Source of the DNA: Lasiodiplodia sp. COLG20
Taxonomy: Eukaryota; Ascomycota; Dothideomycetes; Botryosphaeriales; Botryosphaeriaceae
Assembly: GCA_009801085.1 (NCBI GenBank)
Contig: VNWV01000003.1
Location: 2,542,001-2,606,000 of the forward strand
DNA: 64,000 nucleotides
Direction: 5' to 3'
Notes under the pieces: generated by a model
What the model was told of the DNA's origin: nothing
The model's input: only the letters and a program-made list of their open reading frames with translations
Databases searched by the model: none
Shown: positions 10,722 through 21,562 of the stretch, one piece after another
How the letters are laid out: every line of letters begins with the position of its first letter
Numbering within the stretch: position 1 is the first letter of the stretch
Program-made: the position numbers and the translations under genes

Positions 10722-11080
10722 GGGGGGTTAAGGGAACGATTCTTGCTTCAGTGGCAATTGAGCGTTTGTGGTAGAGAGATTCGCTAGTTTAGATTCGTTT
10801 GGGAAGATTCCCAACAAAGCAATAGATGAGAAAGTATGATTCTGCGAAGACATCAGAAAATAAACCTTGAATAAAAATAAGTGAGGTCCAATCTGCTTGT
10901 CATCAAGTATATACTGACTGGGAAAGCAAAGCAGGGCCAATTCACCCCTCTTCTTTATATCACTGTATCTTCACAAGGCTAGGGTACGAAAATCTAAGAG
11001 CGAACACGAGGACGATCTTTGGTACGTCCTTGAACATTTCATGACTCGGGTATATACAGACTTATCTAATTCTTTTTCTT
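10722..11080. other. Intergenic between convergent genes
   Basis: About 360 bp of AT-rich 3' flanking sequence. Nothing else was recognised. Confidence 0.5.
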
Positions 11081-12491
11081 TCATTTCTTCCCCGCACCCA
11101 GCTTCTGAATCTCAGCCACGACCGCCGCAGTGACCTCCTTAGTCGTCGCCTTGCCGCCCAGATCAGCGGTGACGACTCCGGCCTCGCAAACGTTCTCGAC
11201 GGCGTCGAGCAGGGCCTTGCTCGCGTCCTTCTCGCCGAGCCAGGCCAGCATCTCGGCGGCGGTCCAGAAGGTGCCGACGGGGTTAGCGATGCCCTTGCCG
11301 GTGATGTCGAAGGCGGAGCCGTGGATGGGCTCGAACATGGACGGGTTCTCGCGGGTGGGGTCGAGGTTGGAGGTGGGCGCGATGCCGATGGAGCCGGCGA
11401 GCGCGGCGGCCAGGTCGCTGAGGATGTCGGCGTGCTGAAGTGTTGCAGATCAGTACTCTCGGTTCCAGGTACATACCAGCTCTTAGCGGAGCGGAGTAGA
11501 CTTACGAGGTTCGTTGCGACGACCGTGTCGATGGTCTCAGGCTTCATGACCATGCGGGCCGTCATGGCATCGACGAGCATCTTGTCGACGGTGACGTCGG
11601 GGAAGTCCTTGGCCACGTCCTTGGCGACCTCGTCCCAGAGCACCATGCCGTGGCGCTGGGCGTTGCTCTTGGTGACGACGGTCAGCAGCTTGCGCGGGCG
11701 GCTCTGGGCCGTCTGGAAGGCGAAGCGGATCAGGCGCTCGACGCCGTGGCGCGTGAAGATGGACGTCTCGGTGGCAATCTCCCACGGCTTGCCGCGGTGC
11801 GAGCGCCCGCCCTGGCCCGCGTACTCGCCCTCGCTGTTCTCGCGGATGATGACCCAGTCCAGATCGCCCACCTCGCACCGCCGCAGCGGCGATTGCGTGC
11901 CCCGGAACACTTTGGTGGGGCGCACGTTGGCGTACTGCTGGAAGGGCTGGCAGATGGCGAGCCGCAGGCCCCAGAGAGAGATGTGGTCGGGTACATCTGG
12001 AATTTGTGGTGTTAGCGGCGAGCTTTTGTTGTCATTGCTAAAAGATTTCTTCAAGAGCGGTAGAAAATAGAGGCAAGTGTATCCCTCCAAAATAGTGAAA
12101 GGAAGAGAAAACAAAAAACAGTACAGTGCGATAACTGTAAATGGAAATCATGATATAACATTCGGTATGCGTCATATGTTGGATGGGTACAAAATGACCC
12201 GGCTCGGCAGAATTCAAGGATCTACGTACCTGGTGCACCGACGGCGCCGAACAGGATGGCGTCATGCTTCTTCAACTCGTCGAGGCCGCCGTCAGGAATG
12301 TACTTTCCAGTCTTTTTGTACGTCTCGGAGCTCCAGTCGAAGTGGGTGAAGTCGAGCTTGAAGGTGCCCAGCTTGTTAGCCAAGGCGTTGAGAACCTCGA
12401 TGCCGGCATCGACGACCTCCGGGCCGATGCCGTCGGCGGGGATCGAGGCGATCTTGTAGCTAGGCTGCGACGGCAATGCGGTGGGCGACAT
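11081..12491 (-). CDS. Tartrate dehydrogenase/decarboxylase-like (3-isopropylmalate dehydrogenase superfamily)
   Basis: Exons 12491-12230, 11996-11506 and 11434-11081 give 368 residues. The N-terminus has IASIPADGIGPEVV, then AILFGAVGAP and SLWGLRLAICQPFQQYANVRP. The central part has WVIIRENSEGEYAGQGG, TKSNAQRHGMVLWDEV and the metal-site region MLVDAMTARMV, and the third exon has HADILSDLAAALAGSIG followed by FEPIHGSAFDITGKGIANP. This pattern matches tartrate dehydrogenases and D-malate dehydrogenases rather than leucine-pathway LeuB, which lacks the SLWGLRL form. The reaction is NAD- and divalent-metal-dependent oxidation or oxidative decarboxylation of a 2-hydroxyacid; the physiological substrate is uncertain. 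The first intron is unusually long here (233 nt). The protein lacks a targeting sequence, so it is probably cytosolic. Confidence 0.88.
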
Positions 12492-12547
12492 GGCTGAATG
12501 TGGGACTGATTGGAGTAATGGGGAAACCGATGATGGAATTGAGTCGT

Positions 12548-12554
12548 TATATAG
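12548..12554 (-). promoter_or_regulatory. TATA box of the tartrate dehydrogenase-like gene
   Basis: A TATATAA element on the minus strand lies about 57 bp upstream of the ATG at 12491, a good position for a core promoter. Confidence 0.4.
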
Positions 12555-13909
12555 AATCCAAGACGGTATATTGATTAAGCGGTGGTGGATTGACAGGCCA
12601 CTACATGCCCGGGCCATCTTTTAGCCGCAAAAGCCGGCGTCGGCATCACGCAAACACTTTTCCCCACATTCTGCCCACCGAGGTCGTCTGATGTGCTCTT
12701 GTCGGTCTTTGGTCAGGAAGAAAGTCGGAGCGGCTCGGGCGGCTGCACGGGGGCTCTTTTACTCCAAAGCGTCCAGGAATAGGCACGCCTTCCGCGAGTG
12801 CACTACCCGGAGGCCGCTTCAACTCCATCCCGAGCACCTTTCAACCGCCGAACAGTCTCAAGGACGCGCGAAAGAGGATGGGTTAATTTTCCCGACCATA
12901 TTAACATTTTTCCATACTTACAATCCCCGTGCCCCTTTGCCGACATGGGCAACGTGCCTCCATCCGCGACCACAGCGACGATGGCTCGTTGTTGGGCCGC
13001 CTTCTTCGCTTTTTTGAATATCATCCCTAGGCTGGCCCCGAGGTGATCAAGTGCAGGCAGGAGAGTTATGAGCATCGATACGGAAATATTGACGAGTCGA
13101 AGGCTGGGCCTCGTTGGCAGGGCGGTGAGTCTATCTTGCCTTGGTCTTGTGGAGATGGCTGGGAAATAGGTATCAATAGAGTTTTCATTGTCTGGTTACT
13201 ACTATTCGAAGATTGATACGGCATCTGTTTGGCCGTTTTGGAGCCTCATGGGCGATACAAGGCGAAGAAACCTTGGTGCTCGAGGACTCCCTACTTTGAA
13301 AAAGAATTAACAATACGCACTTCTACTAGTGGTCGCGGACGAGGTGCCATTAATAAAAACAGCGGTTTGAGAGTCATATAAGCTTTTACCAGGGAAAGGT
13401 AATGGATTGTATACTTCTTGTTGTACAAAAAAGTTTCCCGACGCCAAAAGAGTAACAAACATTCTCACGCAATTTCAACAAACCATCATTACTCAAGCTG
13501 CTCCAGGAGTCCAATGAGGTCAAAACTCTTTTGAGCCAGCCTTACCATCGGAGAAGAGCAGATCAACAATCGTGTTGCTTCAAGCGATAGCTCTATCTTA
13601 CAGCCAACCGAACGACATGCGCTCCGGAGTTGTCCGCCCTTTCGCAGCAATCCGACGCGGAAACCCGATGGTGGGGTCGCAGCATGCATGCCGCCGCAAC
13701 CAAAAAGGTCAGACAAGAGCCATTGCTGCACGAGACAAAGTAAGCAGTGTGACTGAGCGAGTGATTTCAGAGTCACCGTTACTCAAACCTTCCTTCGCAC
13801 GGGGTGGCGTGCCATTGCATATACACCTCCCCCATTTCCATATCTACTCCAACATCACCACATCTGCGCTCTTTCACACTTATCGACCACCAGGCCACCC
13901 CAGCTCAAC
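12555..13909. other. Intergenic 1.35 kb, divergent promoter region
   Basis: Located between the minus-strand dehydrogenase and the plus-strand P450. Short open frames occur on both strands, but none has a recognisable domain. 13080-13500 is AT-rich. It presumably carries both promoters. Confidence 0.45.
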
Positions 13910-15735
13910 ATGTCTGACAGTCCTCCCGGCCCACTCGCTTTCGCCCTCAATCTACTGCCCACCCACCCCACCACCCTCGCATCCACCCTCATCGCCCTCA
14001 CCCTTCTCTACCTCCTTTACCAGCACGCCTATGGCACCGACATCCCCTTCATCCGCGGCATCCCCGAAGCGCCGGGCGCCATTGCCTTCTACGGGCACCT
14101 CAAAGCGCTAGGCTCGGACCACCCGAGCACGCTGCAGAACTGGTCGGTCGAGAACGCGTGGCCGGTGCTGCAAGCGCGGCTGGGACGGCGGCGGATCCTG
14201 GTGCTAAATACGTTCGAGGCGGCGCAGCATTTTATCCAGAAGAACGCGACCGCGACGATCGACAGGCCAGTGTTCTGGACGTTTCATTCCATGGTGAGCG
14301 GGACGCAGGGTACGTACGCCTTTGTTCATCTTTGTTGGATTGGCGGCTGTGGCAAAGAGCAGACGGTGGACAGCATAGGAAAATCAATTGAAAAGACTGG
14401 AGAATCCTGACTGACATACGTATATAGGCGCAACCATTGGAACATCCCCCTGGGACGCATCCTGCAAGCGCAAGCGCACCGCCGTCGGAGCCTTCATGAC
14501 GCGTCCCGCAATCCAGCGCAACGCATCCCTATACGATATCGAGATCCACGGCCTGATCTCCGGCCTCCTCGCCGGCGCTCTCGACCCGTCGACGAACAAA
14601 CTGACGCGCGAGGTCGACCCGCGCATCTACTTCCTGCGCGCCACGCTCAACTTCACCACCCTGCTCTGCTACGCCTCGCGCTTCGACGACGTCGCCGACC
14701 CGCTGCTGCACGACATCCTCGCCACGGCCCACACCGTCAGCACCTTCCGCAGCACCAACAACAACGTCCAAGACTACGTCCCCTTCTACCGCTACCTGCC
14801 CAACCCGCGGAGCAAGCTGGCAAAGGAGATCACTGCCAAGCGCGACGTCTGGCTCGACGCGCTGTTGGACCGCGTCCGCAAGGCCGTGGCCGCCGGACAG
14901 CCTGTTGATTGCATTGCTGAGGGTCTGCTGAAAGGCACTGCCGAGGTCAAGCTGACCGAGGCCGAGATCCGGTCCATCAACGTCGGGCTCGTGTCTGGAG
15001 GCTTCGAGACGTTGGCGACGACCGGCATCGCGGGGCTGGGCTTTTTGAGTACAGACGAAGGACAGGCGGTGCAGCAGAAGGCTTACGAATCCATCATGGA
15101 TGCGTATGACGGCAATGTAGAGGAAGCATGGGAGAAATGCTTGCTCGAGGAGCGGGCCGAGTACGTTGTTGCACTTGTGCGAGAGATGCTGAGGTACTAT
15201 TGCGCAATCCAGCTGCTGCCTCCAAGGCAGACATTTAAGGAGATGGAGTATCAGGGTGTGCGCATCCCCAAGGGTGTGACGGTGTACATGAATGCACAGG
15301 CTATTAACCATGGTAAGCAGATTGGTCCGAGAGGGGCAGAAACTCAGTACTAACAGCTGAACAGACAAGACTGCTTACGGACCAGATGCTCATATATTCC
15401 GCCCGGAGCGCTGGTTGGACGCCGACAACAAATTCAAAGTCCCAGCTCCATACCACTATTCATACGGCGCCGGGTCCAGAGCATGCACTGCGGTTGCTCT
15501 CTCGAACAGAATCTTGTATGCGGCGTTCGTGAGACTGATCATCCACTTCAAGTTCACAGCCAGCAAGGAAGCACCTCCCACAACTGACTACGTTGACTTC
15601 AACGAAAATCGAAAGGATGCATCGGTTCTGCCGAAGAGATTTAAGGTGAAGCTGGAGGAGAGGGAGCCAAGGGAAATTCTCGAGAGGAACCTGGAGCAGA
15701 GCAAGAAGGCAACGGCCCACTTAGTTCTTGCGTGA
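13910..15735 (+). CDS. Cytochrome P450, CYP504-like (phenylacetate hydroxylase family)
   Basis: Exons 13910-14309, 14428-15312 and 15365-15735 give 551 residues. An N-terminal membrane anchor (STLIALTLLYLLYQHAYG) is followed by IPFIRGIPEAPGAIAFYGHL, the characteristic opening of the CYP504 family (fungal phenylacetate and 3-hydroxyphenylacetate hydroxylases such as PhacA/PhacB). The I-helix region is SGGFETLATTGIAG. The ExxR pair lies in REMLRYYC and the heme-binding loop is YGAGSRACTAV, with the Cys ligand near residue 469. The loop has Tyr instead of the first Phe and Thr instead of the last Gly. The enzyme should be ER-bound and depend on the NADPH reductase. Family members feed aromatic acids into homogentisate degradation, but no homogentisate genes are nearby, so the substrate is inferred by family only. 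The flanking regulator gene is convergent. Confidence 0.88.
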
Positions 15736-15812
15736 AACCATGAACCGGGATCTGCCTTTCAGATGATAGATAGTTCCTGTGATGAGAAGAATACAGGGCC
15801 TTTGACAGCACT

Positions 15813-17683
15813 CTAAAGCAATGCTTCGGTTTGGCCTTGGTAGCTAGACAAAGCTTTTCTTTGTAGATCCAAATCAGCCCAAAGCATCTCCACAAATGCT
15901 TCCCAAGCATGTACATAATTTCGACCGGGCTTCCATCGTTCAGCGAAGGATGCCAACAGAGAGGAGCATTGCAGAAGCGGCTCCATCAATGGTCCTGACG
16001 CTAAAGTACTGATAGGCTGAAGTGGGAGAAGGCTGGGTTCTCCCTGCTTGCTGAGAATTAAATATGCACCCCATACTGCGCCAGCCTGAAGAACTGATTC
16101 GGCCATGGTCCAGATGCTGATAATGCGGTATTCTTTGTTGAGCTTTGACATGCATGCTATAAAGGCGGACGAGGCATCAGCAATGTTACTCAATAGCTCT
16201 GGAGAGCAGCTGTGGGGGCCGGCCGAAGGTGAGGTAAATAAGGGATGGAGAGCAAGGTAAATCTGTGCCTGGGCCAATGACATTTCCGCAGGAGGCGTGT
16301 TTGCCGAGATCCGAAAGGTTGGAGGTATCAATGACTCCATGGCAATAGAGGAAGGGTCGGGGTCCACCGTAAAGTGCTGATTGATGGAGTAAACTGCGCG
16401 GAATACTTGGAGCGACGGCAAGAGAAACTCATATTCTGATGAGAAATGACCAAGGCGAGAAGGGGCAGAGTTGCAGAAGAGTGAGGGCCGGCGAAAGTGG
16501 CATGCTACGGTGCTGTAAGTGGTCAGTGTATACGAAGCGATGCTCCAGAAAGAGCTCTTACCTCTCGAATGCAAACAAAGAGAAGCCTATACGCTGGAGG
16601 TCGTCATCCAGTGAGGCTGTTTCCTCACATAGAGCAGCATAGTTGCGAGATGCGGAGCCGACGATGTCCCAGGGCGATCCTCTGGAAGCACCAGGAGAGA
16701 CAAATTCGAGCAAAACGAGGAAGCATTGCGACACAATCATCTCTTTCCCATCAGTGGTGTCCACGTGGGGTTGCGAATGAGTGCGATTGATATGATCAAA
16801 CAGCTTCTCGGTCCACAAGGATGCAGCTACGCTCTGGTCTCTGTCCAAATCACGGGCAACCAGCTGCGAAGATACGGCAAGCATGCCATGGATCAAGAGC
16901 CTTTCGAAATCATTGGCGGATTGACGCAGAGGGTTCTCGTAACCAAGAAGCAACCTTAGCTGATCAGGAGACAAGAGTGGAAAGCTGGGTTGGACAGCCT
17001 TGGCGTAATACTCGATGAGGGCACGCTGGACTTGAGGATGCTGCAAAGATTGAGTGTCCAGTTTTCCCGGGTTGATTTTCAAGTTCAGCGCAGGGAACGA
17101 AAGGGGCTGCCCGTCGTTGCCATCGCGGAACCTCGAGACGAACTTGGGTAAGCAGGTTGGTGAATGCTCGGCTGACAGTTGGCGGCGTACTAGGGTAGTA
17201 AGGAGGTTGTTCAGAAGTTCGGCGGAGCTTCCGGGACCAAGATAGGATTCCGAGGAAGCATAGCGCGGGTTGGGCAGTTCTCGATCGCGTGGTTGCAGAT
17301 TGTACTCGTCCGAGGTGGAGTGGAGTTTCGGCGGGTTAGGCAGTTGCGGAGTTGGAGCGGCTTGAGGCGATCTGAGAGATCGGATCTCGGCTTCAAGCTC
17401 CTCGACTTTGACGTTGAGGGCATGCAAGTAGCTGCAAGGAGGTCAATTGGTGTGACTGCGTGCTACTCCGGGGCGATCCCTACCTGCGAGGAACCTCATG
17501 GCCGAGGGAATCATCGAAGAAAAGGCATTCGGTGTCGGCGAGCCGGCACGAGCTGCATGAGGGCAGTTGCAAGTCGCACTAACGGCGGTTCGAGTAAGCA
17601 TTGATAGGCTCCAAGCGGGGAACTTGGGAGCGATGCACCTTGATGCGTCTCTTGCGACACCGCTTGCATGTCTGGAGCGCCAT
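15813..17683 (-). CDS. Zn2Cys6 transcription factor A (divergent pair)
   Basis: Four exons, 17683-17639, 17578-17484, 17431-16562 and 16512-15813, give 569 residues. The binuclear zinc cluster is split by the first intron: MALQTCKRCRKRRIK, then CDLQLPSCSSCRLADTEC. The six Cys have spacing C-x2-C-x6-C-x6-C-x2-C-x6-C. A short linker and a coiled-coil-like ALNVKVEELEAEIRSL follow, as in dimeric Gal4-type regulators. The remainder is helical and resembles the fungal-specific middle domain. It would act in the nucleus at CGG-type half sites. It starts 128 bp from the start of regulator B on the other strand and ends close to the P450 gene, so cross-regulation or control of that P450 is plausible but unproven. 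Confidence 0.87.
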
Positions 17684-17811
17684 GCGGAGAGCAGCGAAGA
17701 CGGGGGCGGCGATGGAGACGAATGCCGACGCCGAGAGGGAGATTGCGACGATAAGGAAAGTCGTTGCCTCTCTCCCACCCTCCTTCCGCTTCAACCTCAC
17801 AACAATGGGAA
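17684..17811. promoter_or_regulatory. 128-bp shared promoter between two divergent Zn2Cys6 genes
   Basis: The ATG codons at 17683 (minus) and 17812 (plus) are only 128 bp apart, so both 5' UTRs and core promoters must lie here. No clear TATA box is visible. The segment is pyrimidine-rich on the plus strand, a common trait of fungal transcription start regions. Confidence 0.6.
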
Positions 17812-20088
17812 ATGCCTCCAGTTCGCACGTCCAACACCAATCACCGTATCACCAAGGCCTGCTACCGCTGCCGGCACCGCAAGACCAAATGTGACCTGCG
17901 CTTCCCCACATGCGGCACCTGCCAGCGCGCCAACGTGCCCTGTGTCGGCTACGACGCCGTCGAGGGCCGCGAGCGCCCGCGCAGTGACGTCGCCTATCTC
18001 GAGGACAAAGTCGCCCAGCTGGAGATTGAGCTGCAACGTCTTCGCTCTGAGCAGTCCGTTGATTCTTCCAAGCTTATCGATACCGCCATTTCCACCCTGA
18101 CCCGGTCGCTGGCCAAGACTATCGGCGATCCTCAGCACCAAGCTCACCGAAATCTCTCGCACTCCTCACGAAATTCTTCTCTGGCCCGCCATCCCCTCAT
18201 ATCGCTCCATTCGCCCGTCTTCCTTTCGCAGTCTCCGGTACCTCCTCTCCAACTAGTGGACGAACCGGCCCAGCCGCAGCCAGAGAACACGCGATGCAGC
18301 ACCATCTCTCTCATCCCCCGCCATGTCATTGACATCATGCTGAAGAACTATACCGAGATTTACCTTCCGCAAGCTCCCTACATTGAGGAGTCTCAGCTGC
18401 ACGCCTCGTGCGAAAGAGTCTTCGCTCAGGATGGTGGGGCTGCTTCTCATTTTGACATCTTCCTCGTTGCCATTTGCTTGGCCGTCAGCGTGAGACGATC
18501 CTCTCTTGACTAACCCAGCACAATCGTTAACTTCTTTCAGGCTACAACGCTGATCAGGCATGATGAAGAGAGAGCTACGGCTGCCGCTGAGGAGTTTTGG
18601 AATACAGCCAAGAGCCAGCTAGTCTATCTCAATGATGAGCAACCTTGGCAGCGGCTTCGTGCTCTCCTGATGCTGACCCATTACGGCTTCGTGAATCCAC
18701 GCGCCGTCAACTTGGTAAACACGATCGGTGCCGCCCTTCGCTTAGCTGTCCAGCTAGGTCTCTACCAGGAGCTACCTACACGAGAACAGGCAAAGCTCGA
18801 CTGGACAACCATCGACATCCGCCGCAAATTATTCTGGGCAACGTACAGCGTTGATGCGTGAGTGAGCTAACTTGGCCCTAGCTGCATATAATGCTAATAT
18901 AATAGTAGTGCCTGCCATTTTGTCCTTCACCGAGCTTTCATCTTCCCGCGCAGCGCTATCACGGCAAAAGTAGGTCGTCTATACAAAGTTTTTACACAAT
19001 TTGTTCTGTAGCTAACAAGAACTCAGTACCCAGAGTCAATCTTTAGCCCTCAAGATCCATCCGGAGCTGAACAATTACCTGTTACGCACATCTGGCCCCT
19101 ACGTCAATATGAGGCTGAGGTATCGGCCATGTTATCCTGGAATCGCTCTTCTTCAATTTCTCCATGCCCACTTCCTCTTGAAGTTTGGCGGAAGCGAGCC
19201 GTTCAACGCATCGAGGAATGGTACGCCGCCACTCATACCAGTGGCAATGGCCGCCCCGGCGAAAAAATTGAATTTCGTGAGCTGATGTATCAACACAATC
19301 TTTTTCGTCTCAACTGTCCTTCTATCAGGTTTCCTGAGCCTACTTTAGAGATGCGAAAGAACTGCCTAAATGCAGTCATTGCTATAACCAGCATCTATTC
19401 GCACAATACTCGGCTGGGCAAATTGTTCTACATCTGGCATGCACTTTATCAACTCTTTGAGGCGGGCGTATGCCTCCTGGAAACTATCATCTTTGCGACC
19501 CGACAAGCTGCGAACGGAGAACCGTGTTGCCTACACGGCTTTGATGCAGCGGTTCTTACGCGCGCTATACGGTCAGTCCCTTATCTTCTGCGTAAGATCG
19601 CCCAACGGTGGCCCAAGGTGTCGACGCATGTGACATTTCTGGAAAAACACTCCCCGGTTGCTCTGGAATGTCTCTCACATTGGGCCAGTGGGAATCTCCA
19701 AGCCCTTAGGCAGATGGATCTCAGCGCCGAGTCCGTTCTTCGTCAGACCATGGTGCCGACAGACGAAATTCCGCAGCAACAGCCAGACGTGCCACCGGTG
19801 GACTCTATTACACAACTCCTTTCCGCTGCCACCACCCCGGCTCCCCAACGCGTGACGCTTGATTCATTTCAAGATGATCAGCTACCGCCGATCTTGGATG
19901 GCATCAACATCGCCGAGATGCCGAATATTCAAACCCCTAATGACACCTCGTGGAACTTGGAGCTGTTCTGGAATCAGTCACCCAACGGGCTTGCTCCGAG
20001 CCTAAAAAGTGACGAACTCAGTTGGGACTTCCCAGGTGTAGATCTGGACCAGATCTTTGCTGCCTTCAAGGATGGCCAGAGCTTGTAG
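17812..20088 (+). CDS. Zn2Cys6 transcription factor B (divergent pair)
   Basis: Exons 17812-18489, 18541-18857, 18906-18969 and 19027-20088 give 706 residues. The zinc cluster ACYRCRHRKTKCDLRFPTCG, continuing TCQRANVPC, begins near residue 16. It is followed by a coiled coil (VAYLEDKVAQLEIELQRL). The fungal transcription-factor middle domain starts around IPRHVIDIMLKNYTEIYLPQ and continues through LTHYGFVNPRAVNLVNTIGA and LDWTTIDIRRKLFWATYSVD. The C-terminus is acidic and aromatic, suiting an activation region. The open frame can be extended to 17764 only through a TTG, so the ATG at 17812 is chosen. It is a nuclear regulator; the target genes are unknown, with the neighbouring amidohydrolase, the P450 and its divergent partner as candidates. 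Confidence 0.88.
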
Positions 20089-20224
20089 CCGATGCTTAGA
20101 TCCTGTACTAGGGTCAACTGTAATTTCCATTTCTCGAGTCATTGCTCCCTAATGCTCTCTCCGCTGCTAGGATGCATACCAATATCTCTACGCTAGATTG
20201 CAGTTCTTCGACATGGATACCCGA

Positions 20225-21562
20225 TCATATCATCCCGACAGCCTGACCATCTTTCTTCCAGACTTTTGCGTCTTTCATGACAAAACTCACTTTCCTCAGC
20301 ACACTCACGTCCTCGCGCGGATCTCCGTCTAGAGCAATGATGTCCGCCCTACACCCAGGCTCGAACCAACCAAATTTCATGCCGCACCAGTCACCTCCAC
20401 ACGCTTCCCAACCGCCAACCATGCAGGACTCGAGAGCGTCTTCAAGTGGCATACCAGCCTCAATCATCAATTCAACCTCCCTGATGTTCTCACCATGCGG
20501 GAAAGTCCCGGTATCGCCACCGGCAGCGAACCTAACACCCATTCTGTAAGCCAGCCCAGCATTCGCCAATATCTCTGCGAATCTCGGCTTATGAAGCCTC
20601 TCGCACACAGCCAGCGTGGGCACGAACACAACCTTCGCCTTTGCCATTTCGTCAAATAGTTCCTCGCTCGCAAAATAGCTGTGCTCGATCGTCGTAGCAC
20701 CGGCTCTCACGGCCGCCAGTCCACCTTCAACCGTCCCGCTATGAACCGCAACAGGACACTTGGCCAGCCGTGCCTCTCTAACGATCGCGTCCATTTCCTC
20801 TTGCTCGAAGACCATGACGTCCGGGTTCGGCTGTGCGGGTGGATGCAGCACGCTGTGCACATACGGGTGCTGCTGCGCTGGAGGCCACCGCATGATACGC
20901 CGCCGATAGTCAGCGTAGAACTTGACGATATCAGCGCCCGCCGCGATCCGGCGCCGCACAGCCTTCCTACATTCCAGCACGCCGTCGACAGCTTCTCCTC
21001 CAGCCGGAAGCACGCACCCTCCTCCTTCCCCTCCCGACCCACCACCTCCACCACAGCACCCGGACCCATTCTCCGTCCGCAGCTCGTACGCCCCCGTCGA
21101 GGCGAGCGCGCGCGTCGCGACGAACAGCCGCGGACCCGGTATCAGGCCTCTCGCCACGGCGTCGCGCACGTTGGCGTCGGCGTCGCCCATGCTCTCGGAG
21201 CCGAGGTCGCGATACGTCGTGTAGCCGGCCAGCAGGCCGGCGCGGCAGTGGTTGGCGGCGCGCAGCACGCGTTCGGCCGCCGACTCGTCTCGCTTCTGGT
21301 TCAGCGCCGGCCGCTCGTCGTACGAGTGCAGGAAGATGTGCGTGTGCGCGTCGACGAAGCCCGGCAGGACCGTCTTGCCGCGGAGGTCGAGGTCGTGCGG
21401 GGCGGCTGCTGGGATCGCGGAAGAGGGGCGGTGCGTCACGGCGGTGATGAGGCCAGTGGTTAGGGAGACGGCGATGGAGATGTTCGGGAGGAAGGTTTTG
21501 AGTTTAGGGTCGAAGAGGAGGGAGGTGTGGATCGTGATGGAGTCGGCGGGGGTGGAGGTCAT
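20225..21562 (-). CDS. Metal-dependent amidohydrolase (imidazolonepropionase/ochratoxinase-like)
   Basis: Single exon of 445 residues. The binuclear metal-site ligands of the amidohydrolase superfamily can be placed. They are His73 and His75 in GFVDAHTHIF, Lys214 in ADIVKFYAD (the carbamylated Lys), His274 in PVAVHSGT, His294 in TTIEHSYFAS and Asp350 in FAAGGDTGTF. The C-terminus returns to the small beta domain (GCRADIIALDGDP). The subfamily includes prolidase-like, imidazolonepropionase-like and ochratoxin-hydrolysing enzymes, so hydrolysis of an amide or cyclic amide is expected. No signal peptide is present. Residues about 167-183 form a Gly/Cys-rich low-complexity insert that is unusual for the fold. 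The substrate is unknown. Confidence 0.88.
   Translation of the reverse strand: MTSTPADSITIHTSLLFDPKLKTFLPNISIAVSLTTGLITAVTHRPSSAIPAAAPHDLDLRGKTVLPGFVDAHTHIFLHSYDERPALNQKRDESAAERVLRAANHCRAGLLAGYTTYRDLGSESMGDADANVRDAVARGLIPGPRLFVATRALASTGAYELRTENGSGCCGGGGGSGGEGGGCVLPAGGEAVDGVLECRKAVRRRIAAGADIVKFYADYRRRIMRWPPAQQHPYVHSVLHPPAQPNPDVMVFEQEEMDAIVREARLAKCPVAVHSGTVEGGLAAVRAGATTIEHSYFASEELFDEMAKAKVVFVPTLAVCERLHKPRFAEILANAGLAYRMGVRFAAGGDTGTFPHGENIREVELMIEAGMPLEDALESCMVGGWEACGGDWCGMKFGWFEPGCRADIIALDGDPREDVSVLRKVSFVMKDAKVWKKDGQAVGMI

Noticed and set aside
17764..17811. Upstream extension of transcription factor B
   Set aside because: The frame opens with TTG, not ATG, and the extension has no similarity to the zinc-cluster head; the ATG at 17812 is used.
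20681..21463. 260-codon plus-strand open frame over the amidohydrolase
   Set aside because: Antisense shadow; the minus strand carries all metal ligands in order.
3885..21562. Classical secondary-metabolite gene cluster
   Set aside because: No PKS, NRPS, terpene cyclase, DMATS or transporter gene was found, so the region is reported only as a possible catabolic or tailoring group.
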